Of a stretch of DNA of 64,000 bases, positions 26,009 to 34,193 are shown in pieces; the first letter of the stretch is position 1, and every line of letters begins with the position of its first letter. The stretch comes from Bacillota bacterium (GTDB taxonomy: Bacteria > Bacillota > UBA4882 > UBA8346), in contig JAEVYU010000050.1 in NCBI GenBank assembly GCA_023392595.1, forward strand, positions 23,945 to 87,944. The letters run 5' to 3'. A program made the translations under genes and the position numbers. Under the pieces are notes generated by a model. The model was not told the origin of the DNA. It saw only the letters and a program-made list of their open reading frames with translations, and did no database searches.

Positions 26009-26194
26009 CTATTTTCCCTCAACAGACCTCATCGCTTCAATATCTTCCGACTTAAATATGTCTTCAATATTGATATTGTCTCTGACTATCAGACCAAAAT
26101 TACACGTTGGACATGCGAATTCATTGTTGGTCAATATATAGTGGCAATTAGGACATTCAATGATGTTCCCAGTTGATTTAAAAACATTCTCCAA
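26009..26194 (-). CDS. Small zinc-ribbon protein
   Basis: 61 residues from TTG 26194, with AAGGAGG eight bases upstream on the minus strand. IIECPNCHYILTNNEFACPTC holds two CPxC pairs 14 residues apart, a treble-clef or ribbon zinc site. The rest is acidic. It lies 145 bp downstream of another tiny gene that follows the c-di-GMP riboswitch on the same strand, so it may be part of that transcript. Function unknown. Confidence 0.65.
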   Translation of the reverse strand: MENVFKSTGNIIECPNCHYILTNNEFACPTCNFGLIVRDNINIEDIFKSEDIEAMRSVEGK

Positions 26195-26338
26195 TATAAA
26201 AGCCTCCTTGTTTTAAAAACGAAAACTAATGATTATTGCACTTGTAATAGAGCCTTCCGCCCAATGTCACACCATGGTGGATTATTATTGTGGGAATAAA
26301 TTTTGATAGCCTTTTTAGGTGGAGGATTATTAAGCTTT

Positions 26339-26545
26339 CTAATTATTATTGATTATTAAATTGACATGCTTAATATATTCTTCACTTAAGGTCATAATCT
26401 TTTTGACTTCTTCTTCTTGGAGATAAGGTAAATCTTTGACTATTCCAAAGCCTGGCTTGGTAAGCAATTCCCTTTGGTAAGGAGTCAATAAGCTATCCCA
26501 ATTTGGATTCAATTTTCTTGTTGCCACACTTCCAGCTCCATTCAT
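26339..26545 (-). CDS. 68-aa protein downstream of a c-di-GMP riboswitch
   Basis: ATG 26545 is the first plausible start after the riboswitch terminator; the frame stays open back to 26605 but that part overlaps the terminator U-tract. The upstream AACAGAAAAG is a weak ribosome binding site. The product contains PNWDSLLTPYQRELLTKPG and LQEEEVKKIMTLSEEYIKHV, mostly helical and charged. I do not recognise a family. Its position suggests control by c-di-GMP. Confidence 0.5.
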   Translation of the reverse strand: MNGAGSVATRKLNPNWDSLLTPYQRELLTKPGFGIVKDLPYLQEEEVKKIMTLSEEYIKHVNLIINNN

Positions 26546-26590
26546 CTTTTCTGTTGATTTGTGACGGACTCGTAATAAGCCCTTAATTGG

Positions 26591-26617
26591 ATATAAAAAA
26601 AACAACCTAATGTAGGC
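26591..26617 (-). terminator. Riboswitch expression-platform terminator
   Basis: On the minus strand GCCTA-CAT-TAGGT is followed by TGTTTTTTTT. The short stem plus strong U-tract directly after the aptamer suggests a transcription-termination switch. Confidence 0.55.
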
Positions 26618-26712
26618 GGTCCGGCGATCAATGGCAAACGATAAGAATTATCCGTTTACTTTAGACCCGTAACTTTGCGTCTCCGGTTTTCACTGGATTT
26701 GCCATTAGCTAA
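26614..26712 (-). promoter_or_regulatory. c-di-GMP-I (GEMM-I) riboswitch aptamer
   Basis: Reading the minus strand from 26712, the order of conserved blocks is GGCAAA, a stem with GAAA tetraloop (TCCAGT-GAAA-ACCGGA), GACGCAAAG, GGGTCTAA, a variable hairpin (AAACGGATAA / TTATCGTTT), then ATTGATCGCCGG. This is the block order of the GEMM-I class that binds cyclic di-GMP (some members bind cyclic AMP-GMP). It is followed immediately by a terminator-like hairpin and two tiny genes on the same strand. Confidence 0.88.
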
Positions 26713-27106
26713 TAAAGTTGCATATCTGATAAATTTCTCTTGATAAGAGAATAAGGGAAAAACGTTGATTTGTCAATGATTAATCAGGAAGATTTAATTT
26801 AATTTTAATCAATGATTGGAAAGAGGATTGATCTTCAAAGGCTAATAAGAACGATGGGTTTAAACATAGAGCCCATCTCATGAATCCTTTATTTGTTGGT
26901 TTTGAACCAATAATGTTAATTGAATATCGATAGAATAGAATTTATTCATTACAATGCTATTATCCGAAATGATAAATGAATCGATTGAAATACAACAACA
27001 GTCTGAGGTAATATAGTGATAATAGGTATCGATTGCGGAGGGAATCCGTTATTTTGAGTCTTTGGAAGTTGGCGGGAGGGATTTTTTATAAAAGGAGTTT
27101 ATTCAA
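26713..27106. other. AT-rich gap before cheY-like gene
   Basis: The promoter of the minus-strand riboswitch transcript and that of the plus-strand response regulator should both lie here. I see no gene and no clear consensus promoter. Confidence 0.4.
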
Positions 27107-27469
27107 ATGAAAAAAATCATGGTGGTAGATGATGCTGCTTTTATCAGGAAATCGTTAATCATGATTTTCCAACAAAATGGGTTTGAGATAGCTGGTGAAG
27201 CTGGAAACGGAGTGGAAGCCGTATTGAAATACAAAGAACTAAAACCGGATTTGGTAACGATGGATATCACCATGCCTGAAATGAATGGAATTGATGCCGT
27301 TAAAGCTATTAAAGAATTTGAACCCGATTGTAAGATTTTGGTCGTTTCTGCGGCGGGCAAAGAAGAAATGGTTCGGGAAGCCGTTATGTCGGGGGCCAAA
27401 GGTTTTATTGTTAAGCCCTTTAGTGAAGAGAAGGTTATCACGATGGCTAAGAAAATCCTTGGGTTATGA
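27107..27469 (+). CDS. CheY-like single-domain response regulator
   Basis: 120 residues with AAAGGAG upstream. The acidic pair in MVVDDA, phosphoacceptor Asp53 in VTMDITMPEMNG, Ser81 in VVSAAG and Lys103 in FIVKPF are all present, so it should be phosphorylated normally. There is no output domain, so it acts by protein contact, for example on the flagellar switch or a phosphorelay. It stands alone; the nearest chemoreceptor is at 46.7 kb. Confidence 0.92.
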   Translation: MKKIMVVDDAAFIRKSLIMIFQQNGFEIAGEAGNGVEAVLKYKELKPDLVTMDITMPEMNGIDAVKAIKEFEPDCKILVVSAAGKEEMVREAVMSGAKGFIVKPFSEEKVITMAKKILGL

Positions 27470-27544
27470 AGGTAAAATGATATACCGATGTCTTGGGTTA
27501 TAAAAAATCAGCAGTGAGTCGGATATATAAAAATCAAAGTAGGA

Positions 27545-27573
27545 AGAGACTGCCCTTAGGGACAGTCTCTTAT
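27545..27573. terminator. Bidirectional hairpin after the response regulator
   Basis: AGAGACTG (27545-27552) and CAGTCTCT (27563-27570) flank CCC-TTA-GGG, followed by TATTATTT. Confidence 0.65.
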
Positions 27574-27772
27574 TATTTGGTCAATGCGGCCATCAGTATC
27601 CAGGTCTATAACCATAACATCTGGGACGACCAAACTGCAGATAAAATCACTTAACTCCTCTTCGGGGATTTCTGCATGATACGGTCCCGAATGTCAAGAA
27701 ACAAGATGCTTGTTCCGTATAAGCATTATCTGCATTTTCTTCATAATTGTTATAATCGACATTCTCTAACAT
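27556..27772 (-). pseudogene. Decayed small gene with a frameshift
   Basis: From ATG 27772 on the minus strand a coding-like frame (MLENVDYNNYEENADNAYT...) runs to about 27700. It is then continued in another frame by an acidic segment (AEIPEEELSDFICSLVVPDV, then IDLDTDGRID) to TAA at 27556-27558. The two parts look like one ~75-residue protein broken by a single-base change around the GGG near 27687. There is no clear ribosome binding site. The end overlaps the terminator. Family unknown. Confidence 0.35.
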
Positions 27773-27952
27773 TCCCGTTTGATAGGAGTTTTGTATCGGT
27801 AATATATTATGAACTCGGAATGAAATGAGTACTAGTTTTCAATACAATTTTGTAAGACCTATTGGGAGGGCTGACAAAATTACATTTATTCTTGATAAGA
27901 GGGTATGATTTCGTTGCAATTTGTGAAAACTATTCGAAAGGAGATGCACAAA

Positions 27953-28507
27953 ATGAAAAGTATACTCATTGTTCTCGTTATATTGATTATTCCGTCGTTG
28001 ACCTTTGCTGGCGATTATAAGACCCTAATTTTAGGAGAATGCCAAGACATAACAGCCCAAAAATTTGTTGCATTAGCTAAAAACGGGGATATTAAGCTTA
28101 AAGGTAATGGTCTTTTTACTAAAATTTTAAATTATGATGTGGAAATATATCCGGGGTTTTTTGATAAGAAATTATATTCGATAGAACTTTATTTTCCTAA
28201 AAGTGATGTCAGCGCTGATGTGGAGTATTTAATCGAAGATGAAATAAAACCCATGATTATGAAAGTTTATGGGGAACCGACTAAAAAGTTTGATTATCCG
28301 AGTTCTCTCGATATAAGTCCTGGATATTTAAGTTATTGCTATCAATGGCTATTTCAAAATAAAACCATCATCATTGGCGTCACGAAAGATGTGGGCGAGA
28401 CTCTTTCAACGTGTGGAGCTGAAATTATGATATTGGATACTGAGTTGGCGAAGGCCAGGGAAGCCAGTAAATTGAAAATGCAAATGGAATCCGGAAAGGA
28501 CTTTTAA
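27953..28507 (+). CDS. Exported protein of unknown function
   Basis: 184 residues from ATG 27953, with AAAGGAG nine to ten bases upstream. The N-terminus (SILIVLVILIIPSLTFAGD) is a signal peptide with a likely cleavage after TFA. The mature part is a compact mixed alpha/beta sequence with two cysteines. It ends in a charged helix. I do not recognise the family. It stands alone. Confidence 0.65.
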   Translation: MKSILIVLVILIIPSLTFAGDYKTLILGECQDITAQKFVALAKNGDIKLKGNGLFTKILNYDVEIYPGFFDKKLYSIELYFPKSDVSADVEYLIEDEIKPMIMKVYGEPTKKFDYPSSLDISPGYLSYCYQWLFQNKTIIIGVTKDVGETLSTCGAEIMILDTELAKAREASKLKMQMESGKDF

Positions 28508-28688
28508 ATTCACGTTTATCAGCTACCGTTTCTATTTATATGGCATAAGGGAAGCCGGGAATTTCTGATTTTGGTGAACCGATAGGCAAATCACAAAAAA
28601 TCCTTTTATGAGGGGGTATCATCGTTGCAATATTGGTCAATACTTATTCTTGATAATGTTTAGGTACATTACAAATGGAGGGATACAT

Positions 28689-28850
28689 GTGATAATAAAG
28701 GCTCCTGGTCAAGGGAAGAGCGGAGAGAACATCATTAATAACAAAATACGTAGCTTCAGTAAAGAAGAATTTGATTTAATGGCTAAAACATTGATTGAGA
28801 TAGCCTTTTATCAGGCGAATGGGAAAATGAATAAAAAGGGAAGCAGTTAA
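28689..28850 (+). CDS. Tiny protein of unknown function (53 aa)
   Basis: GTG 28689 follows TGGAGGG, which supports this start over an in-frame ATG at 28608. The product contains KIRSFSKEEFDLMAKTLIEI, a predicted helix, and a basic tail. No motif is recognised. The interval 28851-29133 after it holds nothing I can identify. Confidence 0.45.
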   Translation: MIIKAPGQGKSGENIINNKIRSFSKEEFDLMAKTLIEIAFYQANGKMNKKGSS

Positions 28851-29133
28851 GCGAATGGAATCGTTTTGATGCCACGGAAAGGCGGAGATTACCCCCTGGT
28901 AGACATAAGAGGGAAGGATTGGGATTCGGTCAATCTTTCAAGGGTTTTCGAAAATTTACCAATATGACATTTAGTAATTTTTATGAATAGAAGGAATATT
29001 TTAGAAATTGAAGAATATATTTAGAAACAATATTATTTGAGGTGCAAAAATTGAAAACCGGTAAATTCCGTGATATAATTGGGACAAGACAAAAATTGGC
29101 TAGTTATACTTTTTTTGGCCTTGGTCTTCTGCA

Positions 29134-29952
29134 ATGAGCACTACCCGTTTTCATAATAAGAAAAGATTGATTTGGAATTTGATATTTGTTTCTTTGCCAG
29201 CGATCGTTACTTATTTTTCCAAGGATGATTATAGTTTTTCGGCTGTATTTCATTATTTTAAGATCCATTTGCCTTCTAATTCTATTACCGAATGGCGTTT
29301 TAAGGTTGGGCTTGCTGCAGCAGTGTTAATCCAAATTGGTGTTTACGTTCAGCTTGCTGCCCTTGATAAAGAACGGGAACGGCTGGCTAGCAACCTGCAA
29401 AACTATTTAAAAATCCATAAACAGTTGGCATTGAAAATAATCGGACAGACAATAAATGTACCGGAACAAAATATAGTAAATACAGAAGTGAAAGTGTATC
29501 TTTGCAAAAAAAACAGGTTTAGGGCCTTCATAGAAGGATTATCACTGGGATTCATAAAAGCCAAAACTACGTTTATCGAAAAGAATATAAAAGAGTTCGG
29601 GCAGACACACTATACCGAATTGACTTTTGAAGCTTCCCCAAGGCCTCAAGGACTAATTTCCAGCTGTTACAATACGAAACGTTTGGTTTTGGATAAGCAC
29701 TTTAACCCAAGGCATGCTTATTTACAGCTGGATCCTTACCAACAGGAGAGACTGGCTGACGTTAAATTCATCGCTTGTTGCCCGGTATTTAAGGGCCGAA
29801 ATGTTAAGGCTGTTTTAGTTTTTGAATCAAGAGAACCTATCTTGTTTGATGATGGTCTCAATGAAGTCTTTTGCGCAAAAATGAGAGATTACAGAGATCA
29901 ATTGGAAAGTGAGTTTCCAAAACTCTTTGAACATATAAAGGAAGGGAACTAA
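29134..29952 (+). CDS. Membrane-anchored protein with GAF-like cytoplasmic domain
   Basis: 272 residues. Two hydrophobic segments (about residues 12-28 and 57-73) are followed by a short coiled coil (LDKERERLASNLQNYLKIHKQ) and a ~150-residue domain. That domain's pattern (IACCPVFKGRNVKAVLVFES near the end) is like a GAF sensor fold. No kinase or GGDEF domain follows, so it may act with a partner. The start at 29134 lacks a strong ribosome binding site. It is followed without a gap by a 61-codon gene. Confidence 0.55.
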   Translation: MSTTRFHNKKRLIWNLIFVSLPAIVTYFSKDDYSFSAVFHYFKIHLPSNSITEWRFKVGLAAAVLIQIGVYVQLAALDKERERLASNLQNYLKIHKQLALKIIGQTINVPEQNIVNTEVKVYLCKKNRFRAFIEGLSLGFIKAKTTFIEKNIKEFGQTHYTELTFEASPRPQGLISSCYNTKRLVLDKHFNPRHAYLQLDPYQQERLADVKFIACCPVFKGRNVKAVLVFESREPILFDDGLNEVFCAKMRDYRDQLESEFPKLFEHIKEGN

Positions 29953-30138
29953 ATGTATATTGCCAAAGAAGAACCACGTGCCAATTCGCAACGAGGCTCG
30001 TTGTTCGACCTGAGTGAGTTATATTCCGGAGATACGAGTATTATATGCAATTCTCCGTCCGAATACCGAACCAAAAATGGTCAGTCCATTAACAGTTATC
30101 GGAAGATAGCAGCGAAATCAAGAAGAAAAGCACGTTAA
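29953..30138 (+). CDS. Small protein coupled to the GAF-like gene
   Basis: 61 residues. ATG 29953 follows the upstream TAA immediately, and AAGGAAGGG lies just before, so translation is probably coupled. The C-terminus is very basic (SYRKIAAKSRRKAR). No family is recognised. Confidence 0.5.
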   Translation: MYIAKEEPRANSQRGSLFDLSELYSGDTSIICNSPSEYRTKNGQSINSYRKIAAKSRRKAR

Positions 30139-30277
30139 AGAGTTAGAAGAATAAAGAGTAATGTGTTTGTGTTTTCGGCAGTACATGAGGAGTCAAATGT
30201 TTTTTGACAAATCATTTTTGGTAATTGATTTATTAGAATAATTAATTAACATAAGATAAAAACATGAAAAGGCGATG

Positions 30278-30355
30278 GTTCACCCTGGCTTTGTTTGGCG
30301 ACTAAGGGCTGGAATTGGCAACCCTTATCAGCGAATCCGGGGTGAACATTTTTTC
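30278..30355 (+). terminator. Long structured hairpin ending in a U-tract
   Basis: GTTCACCCTGG (30278-30288) pairs with CCGGGGTGAAC (30337-30347), giving 11 bp with one wobble. Inside, TAAGGG (30303-30308) pairs with CCCTTA (30322-30327). The outer stem runs into ATTTTTTC. It may simply terminate the upstream pair of genes, but the 48-nt structured interior is unusual for a plain terminator. Confidence 0.6.
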
Positions 30356-30504
30356 AGATAAAAGAGGACATTTAAATTTTTTTTGATCGTAATGGATGGC
30401 AAAAATATCGTTTTTCCGTAACTTCAAAAGCAAGAATATAGATAATGAATATACAACAAGAAATTATATTTGCTAAAGAATGTCTGAATTTTTGTTTTTC
30501 GATC

Positions 30505-30533
30505 TTGACAACTAGGTTACCATCGTTTAACAT
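30505..30533 (+). promoter_or_regulatory. Sigma-70-type promoter of the ROK gene
   Basis: TTGACA (30505-30510), a 17-bp spacer and TAACAT (30528-30533), about 65 bp before the ROK start. Confidence 0.6.
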
Positions 30534-30563
30534 TTAAATTAATTAATTAGTAGAAAAAATAAT

Positions 30564-30583
30564 TAATCTTAAGGTTAAGATTA
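30564..30583. promoter_or_regulatory. Palindromic operator candidate for ROK autoregulation
   Basis: TAATCTTAA-GG-TTAAGATTA is a perfect 9-bp inverted repeat between the predicted transcription start and the ROK start codon, a typical autorepression position. Confidence 0.45.
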
Positions 30584-30598
30584 TTCTATGAGGTTGAC

Positions 30599-31789
30599 AT
30601 GAATTATTTGCGTGGGGAAAATATGGGGGATGTCCGGAAAAATAACCGGACCAAATTTTTAGAGATTATGTTTAAATACGGATCAATTTCACGATCTGAA
30701 ATCAGTGAAATTTCCGGATTGACGCCTCCGACTGTTTCGGCGCTGGCTAACGAGCTCCTGAGCGAGAATATCGTTGAAGAATTCGGTATTGATACAGGTA
30801 AACAGGCTGTGGGACGTAAAAGAATTCAAATGCGTTTGGTGAACAACGGCCGATTGGTTATTGGAGTTGAAATCGGTGTTAAACAGGTATTAGTGGGTCT
30901 AGTGAATTTAAATGGCGAGATACTCGTTAAACGGTCAGCGATGATCGGTTTAAAAAACCCGGATACAGTAATTCATCAGACCATTGACTTGATCAAAAGT
31001 ATTCTTAAAGATTGTCAGGCCGATAAAGTTATTGGGATCGGCGTCGGAGCCACCGGACTTGTAGATAATCAGGCCGGCGTGATTCGAAATTCCCCCAATT
31101 TGGATTGGAGAAATATTCCGTTACAAGATTTGTTGGAGCGTGAGTTTTCAATCCCGGTCGTGGTTGATAATAATGTCCGTTTAATGGCTTTAGGGGAAAA
31201 TACTTTTCTGAATCAATGGAGCGAAGTTTCCCGACTTATTTTAGTCCATGTCGGTTACGGTATCGGGTGCGGAATTATCTTGAACGGACAATTATATTAT
31301 GGCAATTCATTCAGCGCGGGTGAACTTGGTCATACTGTAATTTTACCCAATGGCCCTCTGTGCAGTTGTGGTAAGTGCGGCTGCTTGGAAACATTAGCTT
31401 CCGGACGGGCAATCACTTCAGCCTATTTGCAAAAAAAGTCTCTGGATAATTTGGGATATAGCCGGGTCTTGGAAGAATTACTAAAAGATGCCGACAAAAA
31501 ACAAAAAGAAGCCGTTGATATTTTAACACAGGCCAGTACTTATATGGGATATGGCATTATCAATTTAATCAGCTTGTTTGCACCCGATGCAATCATTTTA
31601 CACGGTTCAATTTTTCATTCCGCTGTCTATACGGAACCCATTATGAGACTGATTCAAACAAACAACTATGGGAATAATGAACGGATTAAAATCAAACAAA
31701 GCCATGTTGATGATGAATTGGTTATTTTAGGAGCTGGGGCTTTAGCGTTGCAAAAATTTTTGATTTGTAAAGCAGTTAGTGGGTATTGA
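30599..31789 (+). CDS. ROK-family transcriptional regulator (XylR/NagC type)
   Basis: 396 residues. The N-terminal winged helix (SRSEISEISGLTPPTVSALANELL) binds DNA. The C-terminal ROK fold keeps GVGATGLVD, the GELGHT segment and the zinc site CSCGKCGCLE. ROK repressors respond to free sugars or sugar phosphates. The gene stands directly upstream of a sugar ABC importer and catabolic genes, which it probably represses. ATG 30599 and ATG 30623 are both possible starts. The sugar is unknown. Confidence 0.9.
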   Translation: MNYLRGENMGDVRKNNRTKFLEIMFKYGSISRSEISEISGLTPPTVSALANELLSENIVEEFGIDTGKQAVGRKRIQMRLVNNGRLVIGVEIGVKQVLVGLVNLNGEILVKRSAMIGLKNPDTVIHQTIDLIKSILKDCQADKVIGIGVGATGLVDNQAGVIRNSPNLDWRNIPLQDLLEREFSIPVVVDNNVRLMALGENTFLNQWSEVSRLILVHVGYGIGCGIILNGQLYYGNSFSAGELGHTVILPNGPLCSCGKCGCLETLASGRAITSAYLQKKSLDNLGYSRVLEELLKDADKKQKEAVDILTQASTYMGYGIINLISLFAPDAIILHGSIFHSAVYTEPIMRLIQTNNYGNNERIKIKQSHVDDELVILGAGALALQKFLICKAVSGY

Positions 31790-31799
31790 TGGAATGATT

Positions 31800-31817
31800 T
31801 TAACTCATTTTAGTTAA
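31800..31817. promoter_or_regulatory. Inverted repeat upstream of the sugar ABC genes
   Basis: TTAACT-CATTTT-AGTTAA is a symmetric A/T-rich site about 140 bp upstream of the binding-protein start, a candidate operator for the ROK protein. Confidence 0.35.
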
Positions 31818-31959
31818 TAAGTCTAAATAATTATCTATATAAAAATGATTCAGCATTCGGTTTGATGGAATGATATTGCAAAGGGGGGATTATTGCCTTA
31901 TAAAACATTTTGATTTATGAAACAGGAGTGTATGAAAAAATTTCAAGGGAGAATGAGAC

Positions 31960-33222
31960 ATGAGAAAAATTATTTTTATAATTTGCATGATTTTTAGCAT
32001 CATTTTTTCCTCTGTGGGACTTGGATTAGCGGCAGAGAAGAAAATCACATTGCGGTTTGCCAATTGGGGTTCTACTGAAAAGGCCACTAGTGATTTATTT
32101 AAGAAAATGATTGCTGACTTTGAGGGAAAAAATCCAAATATTAAAATTGATTCAGTGGCATTTCCTTATGGCGATATCAAACAACAGGTCCTGGTTATGT
32201 CGGCTGCGGGAGATGTAATTGATGTTGTTCAGGCAGAACGTCCGATGGTGGATTCCTATATCGGCTCGGGTTATGTGAGCGAGATCGAGCATTATTTCAG
32301 CAAGAATTATCTAAATGATTTTTATCCCAATATTTTGGGTGATTTGAAAAGTGGCGGCAAACTCTATGGCATTCCGTGGATCGCCAGTCCTTGGGTTTTG
32401 ATTTATAATAAAGACCTGTTTGCCAAGGCCGGTTTAAATCCCAATATCCCGCCCCAGAATATGGCTCAATTAATGGATGCCGCGTCGAAGTTATCGGAAC
32501 TAAAAGATAAGGACGGCAATGCGGTTTACGGATTAGGGGAAACCACCGGCAATGTTCCAATCAGCGGAAGTTCCATTTATCGGGTTATGTTGTCTTTTGG
32601 CGGAGGAATCTGGAGCAAGAAGGGGAAAGTTGTCGTCAATACGAAAGAAAATGTTGAAGCATTCAAATATTTGAAAACCCTTTATGAAAAGAAATATAAT
32701 CCGGAAACGGCTAAATTAAAAGATCTCCGTAATCTAATGGCGATTGGACGCCTCGGAATGTATTATGATCAAACATGGGGTATTGGCGGTGTTTTTGGAA
32801 TTAATCCGGCAATGAAATCCCAAATTGGAATGGCTCCTATCCCGGCCACCGGTGTAACAAACGGTCTCAGTAATTTAAGCGCCCATGTTTTATGTATTAT
32901 GAAAGATTCCAAACACAAAAAAGAGGCGGCCAAGTTCGTCGAATTTATTACCTCCAAGGATATACTGGTCAATCTTTATAAACAGACTCCGTTTTTTGCG
33001 CCCCGGATGTCTGTTGATAACCTTCCCGAGTTTCACGAGGCAATGTTAAAGGGTGCTAAAGACGGTGTAAAACAGATTGTTCCGCTTGCTAAACAAAATC
33101 CCAATTATGAAAATGCCTATTTGGAACTGGTCAATGCAGCGCAACGCGTGACTCTTGCTCGTGAAGCTCCGGAGACGGTGGTCAAGAATTTAGAAGTTAA
33201 GCTACAAACCATCTTGAAATAA
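31960..33222 (+). CDS. Sugar ABC transporter substrate-binding protein (family 1)
   Basis: 420 residues. The signal peptide is IIFIICMIFSIIFSSVGLG-like with cleavage near LAAEKK. The body matches carbohydrate-binding MalE-type proteins: LRFANWGSTEKA near the start, DVVQAERPMVDSY and YGIPWIASPWVLIYNKDLF. It captures a mono- or oligosaccharide outside the membrane. It is followed by a hairpin and two permease genes. No ATPase gene accompanies the locus; family 1 importers often share one encoded elsewhere. Confidence 0.9.
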   Translation: MRKIIFIICMIFSIIFSSVGLGLAAEKKITLRFANWGSTEKATSDLFKKMIADFEGKNPNIKIDSVAFPYGDIKQQVLVMSAAGDVIDVVQAERPMVDSYIGSGYVSEIEHYFSKNYLNDFYPNILGDLKSGGKLYGIPWIASPWVLIYNKDLFAKAGLNPNIPPQNMAQLMDAASKLSELKDKDGNAVYGLGETTGNVPISGSSIYRVMLSFGGGIWSKKGKVVVNTKENVEAFKYLKTLYEKKYNPETAKLKDLRNLMAIGRLGMYYDQTWGIGGVFGINPAMKSQIGMAPIPATGVTNGLSNLSAHVLCIMKDSKHKKEAAKFVEFITSKDILVNLYKQTPFFAPRMSVDNLPEFHEAMLKGAKDGVKQIVPLAKQNPNYENAYLELVNAAQRVTLAREAPETVVKNLEVKLQTILK

Positions 33223-33239
33223 GGAAATTTCGTTTTCGC

Positions 33240-33267
33240 CATCGGGGGGAGGGTATTCCCCTCGATG
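33240..33267 (+). terminator. Hairpin between binding-protein and permease genes
   Basis: CATCG-G-GGGGA pairs with TCCCC-T-CGATG around a 6-nt loop. It has no U-tract, so it probably stabilises the binding-protein mRNA or partially attenuates read-through, giving more binding protein than permease. Confidence 0.6.
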
Positions 33268-33290
33268 ATTGAAAAAGGAAGGTAGAAAAA

Positions 33291-34193
33291 ATGCAGACGG
33301 GGATATTTTCCAGACGTAGCTTTAAGGATAAAACTTTTATCATTTTAACGTTATTGCCTACTGTAGTTGTGGTGATGTTCAGCTGTTTTATTCCGGTCAT
33401 CCAATCGGTTTACATGAGTTTTTTTCGATATATATTATCCAGTGTGGGCCAATATTTCTGGAATAACTTTCAAAATTACCGTGAGATTTTTACTGAAGGG
33501 GAATTGTGGCCTGCTGTTGCAGTGACGCTTGAATATGTTTTTGTCGTGGTAATCCTCCAACTGGTCCTGGGAATGCTGTTGGCTTTAATATTAAATCGGG
33601 ATATTTTTGGTAGAAAAATTATGCGCAGTTTGATTTTGATTCCCTGGATATATCCCACGGTTATTACGGCTTTATTGTGGAGCTGGCTCTTTCATTCGCA
33701 ATATGGAGTCCTGAATTATATTATGGTTTCGTTTCATATTCTTGAAAAACCTGTCTCTTGGCTTGGAAGCGTTGACCTGGCTCTTCCGAGTATCATGGTG
33801 ACCTCTATTTGGAAGCAGTTGCCGTTGATGATTATTATGTTACTGGCCGGATTGCAATCCATTCCAATTGAAATGTATGAAGCGGCTGTGATTGACGGCG
33901 CCAGAAAGCGTCAGGTGTTTCGCCATATTACGTTGCCATTCTTAAGGAATGTGATTCGAACAACAGTACTCATGTCAATTATTTTGAATTTCAAGCAATT
34001 TCCATTGTTTTGGATTATGACGGGCGGAGGGCCGGTCAATGCCACCAGTACTTTGGCAATTTACAGTTACCGTAACGCATTTGTCAATTTAAACTTCGGC
34101 AAAGGAGCGGCTGTGGCAGCCATTTGGCTTTTGATATTACTGTTAACCTATTTTATTTTCGATAAGGTTTTCAAAGTGAATGAGATTGAATGA
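33291..34193 (+). CDS. Sugar ABC transporter permease (MalF/UgpA-like)
   Basis: 300 residues with six hydrophobic segments. The EAA loop is visible as EMYEAAVIDGARKRQVFRHI. It overlaps the next permease gene by 4 bp, so the two form a heterodimeric channel. Confidence 0.9.
   Translation: MQTGIFSRRSFKDKTFIILTLLPTVVVVMFSCFIPVIQSVYMSFFRYILSSVGQYFWNNFQNYREIFTEGELWPAVAVTLEYVFVVVILQLVLGMLLALILNRDIFGRKIMRSLILIPWIYPTVITALLWSWLFHSQYGVLNYIMVSFHILEKPVSWLGSVDLALPSIMVTSIWKQLPLMIIMLLAGLQSIPIEMYEAAVIDGARKRQVFRHITLPFLRNVIRTTVLMSIILNFKQFPLFWIMTGGGPVNATSTLAIYSYRNAFVNLNFGKGAAVAAIWLLILLLTYFIFDKVFKVNEIE

Noticed and set aside
30262..30300. Fluoride (crcB) riboswitch suggested by GGCGATGG
   Set aside because: The conserved downstream CTGATG and CCTAC blocks are missing and no fluoride channel gene follows.
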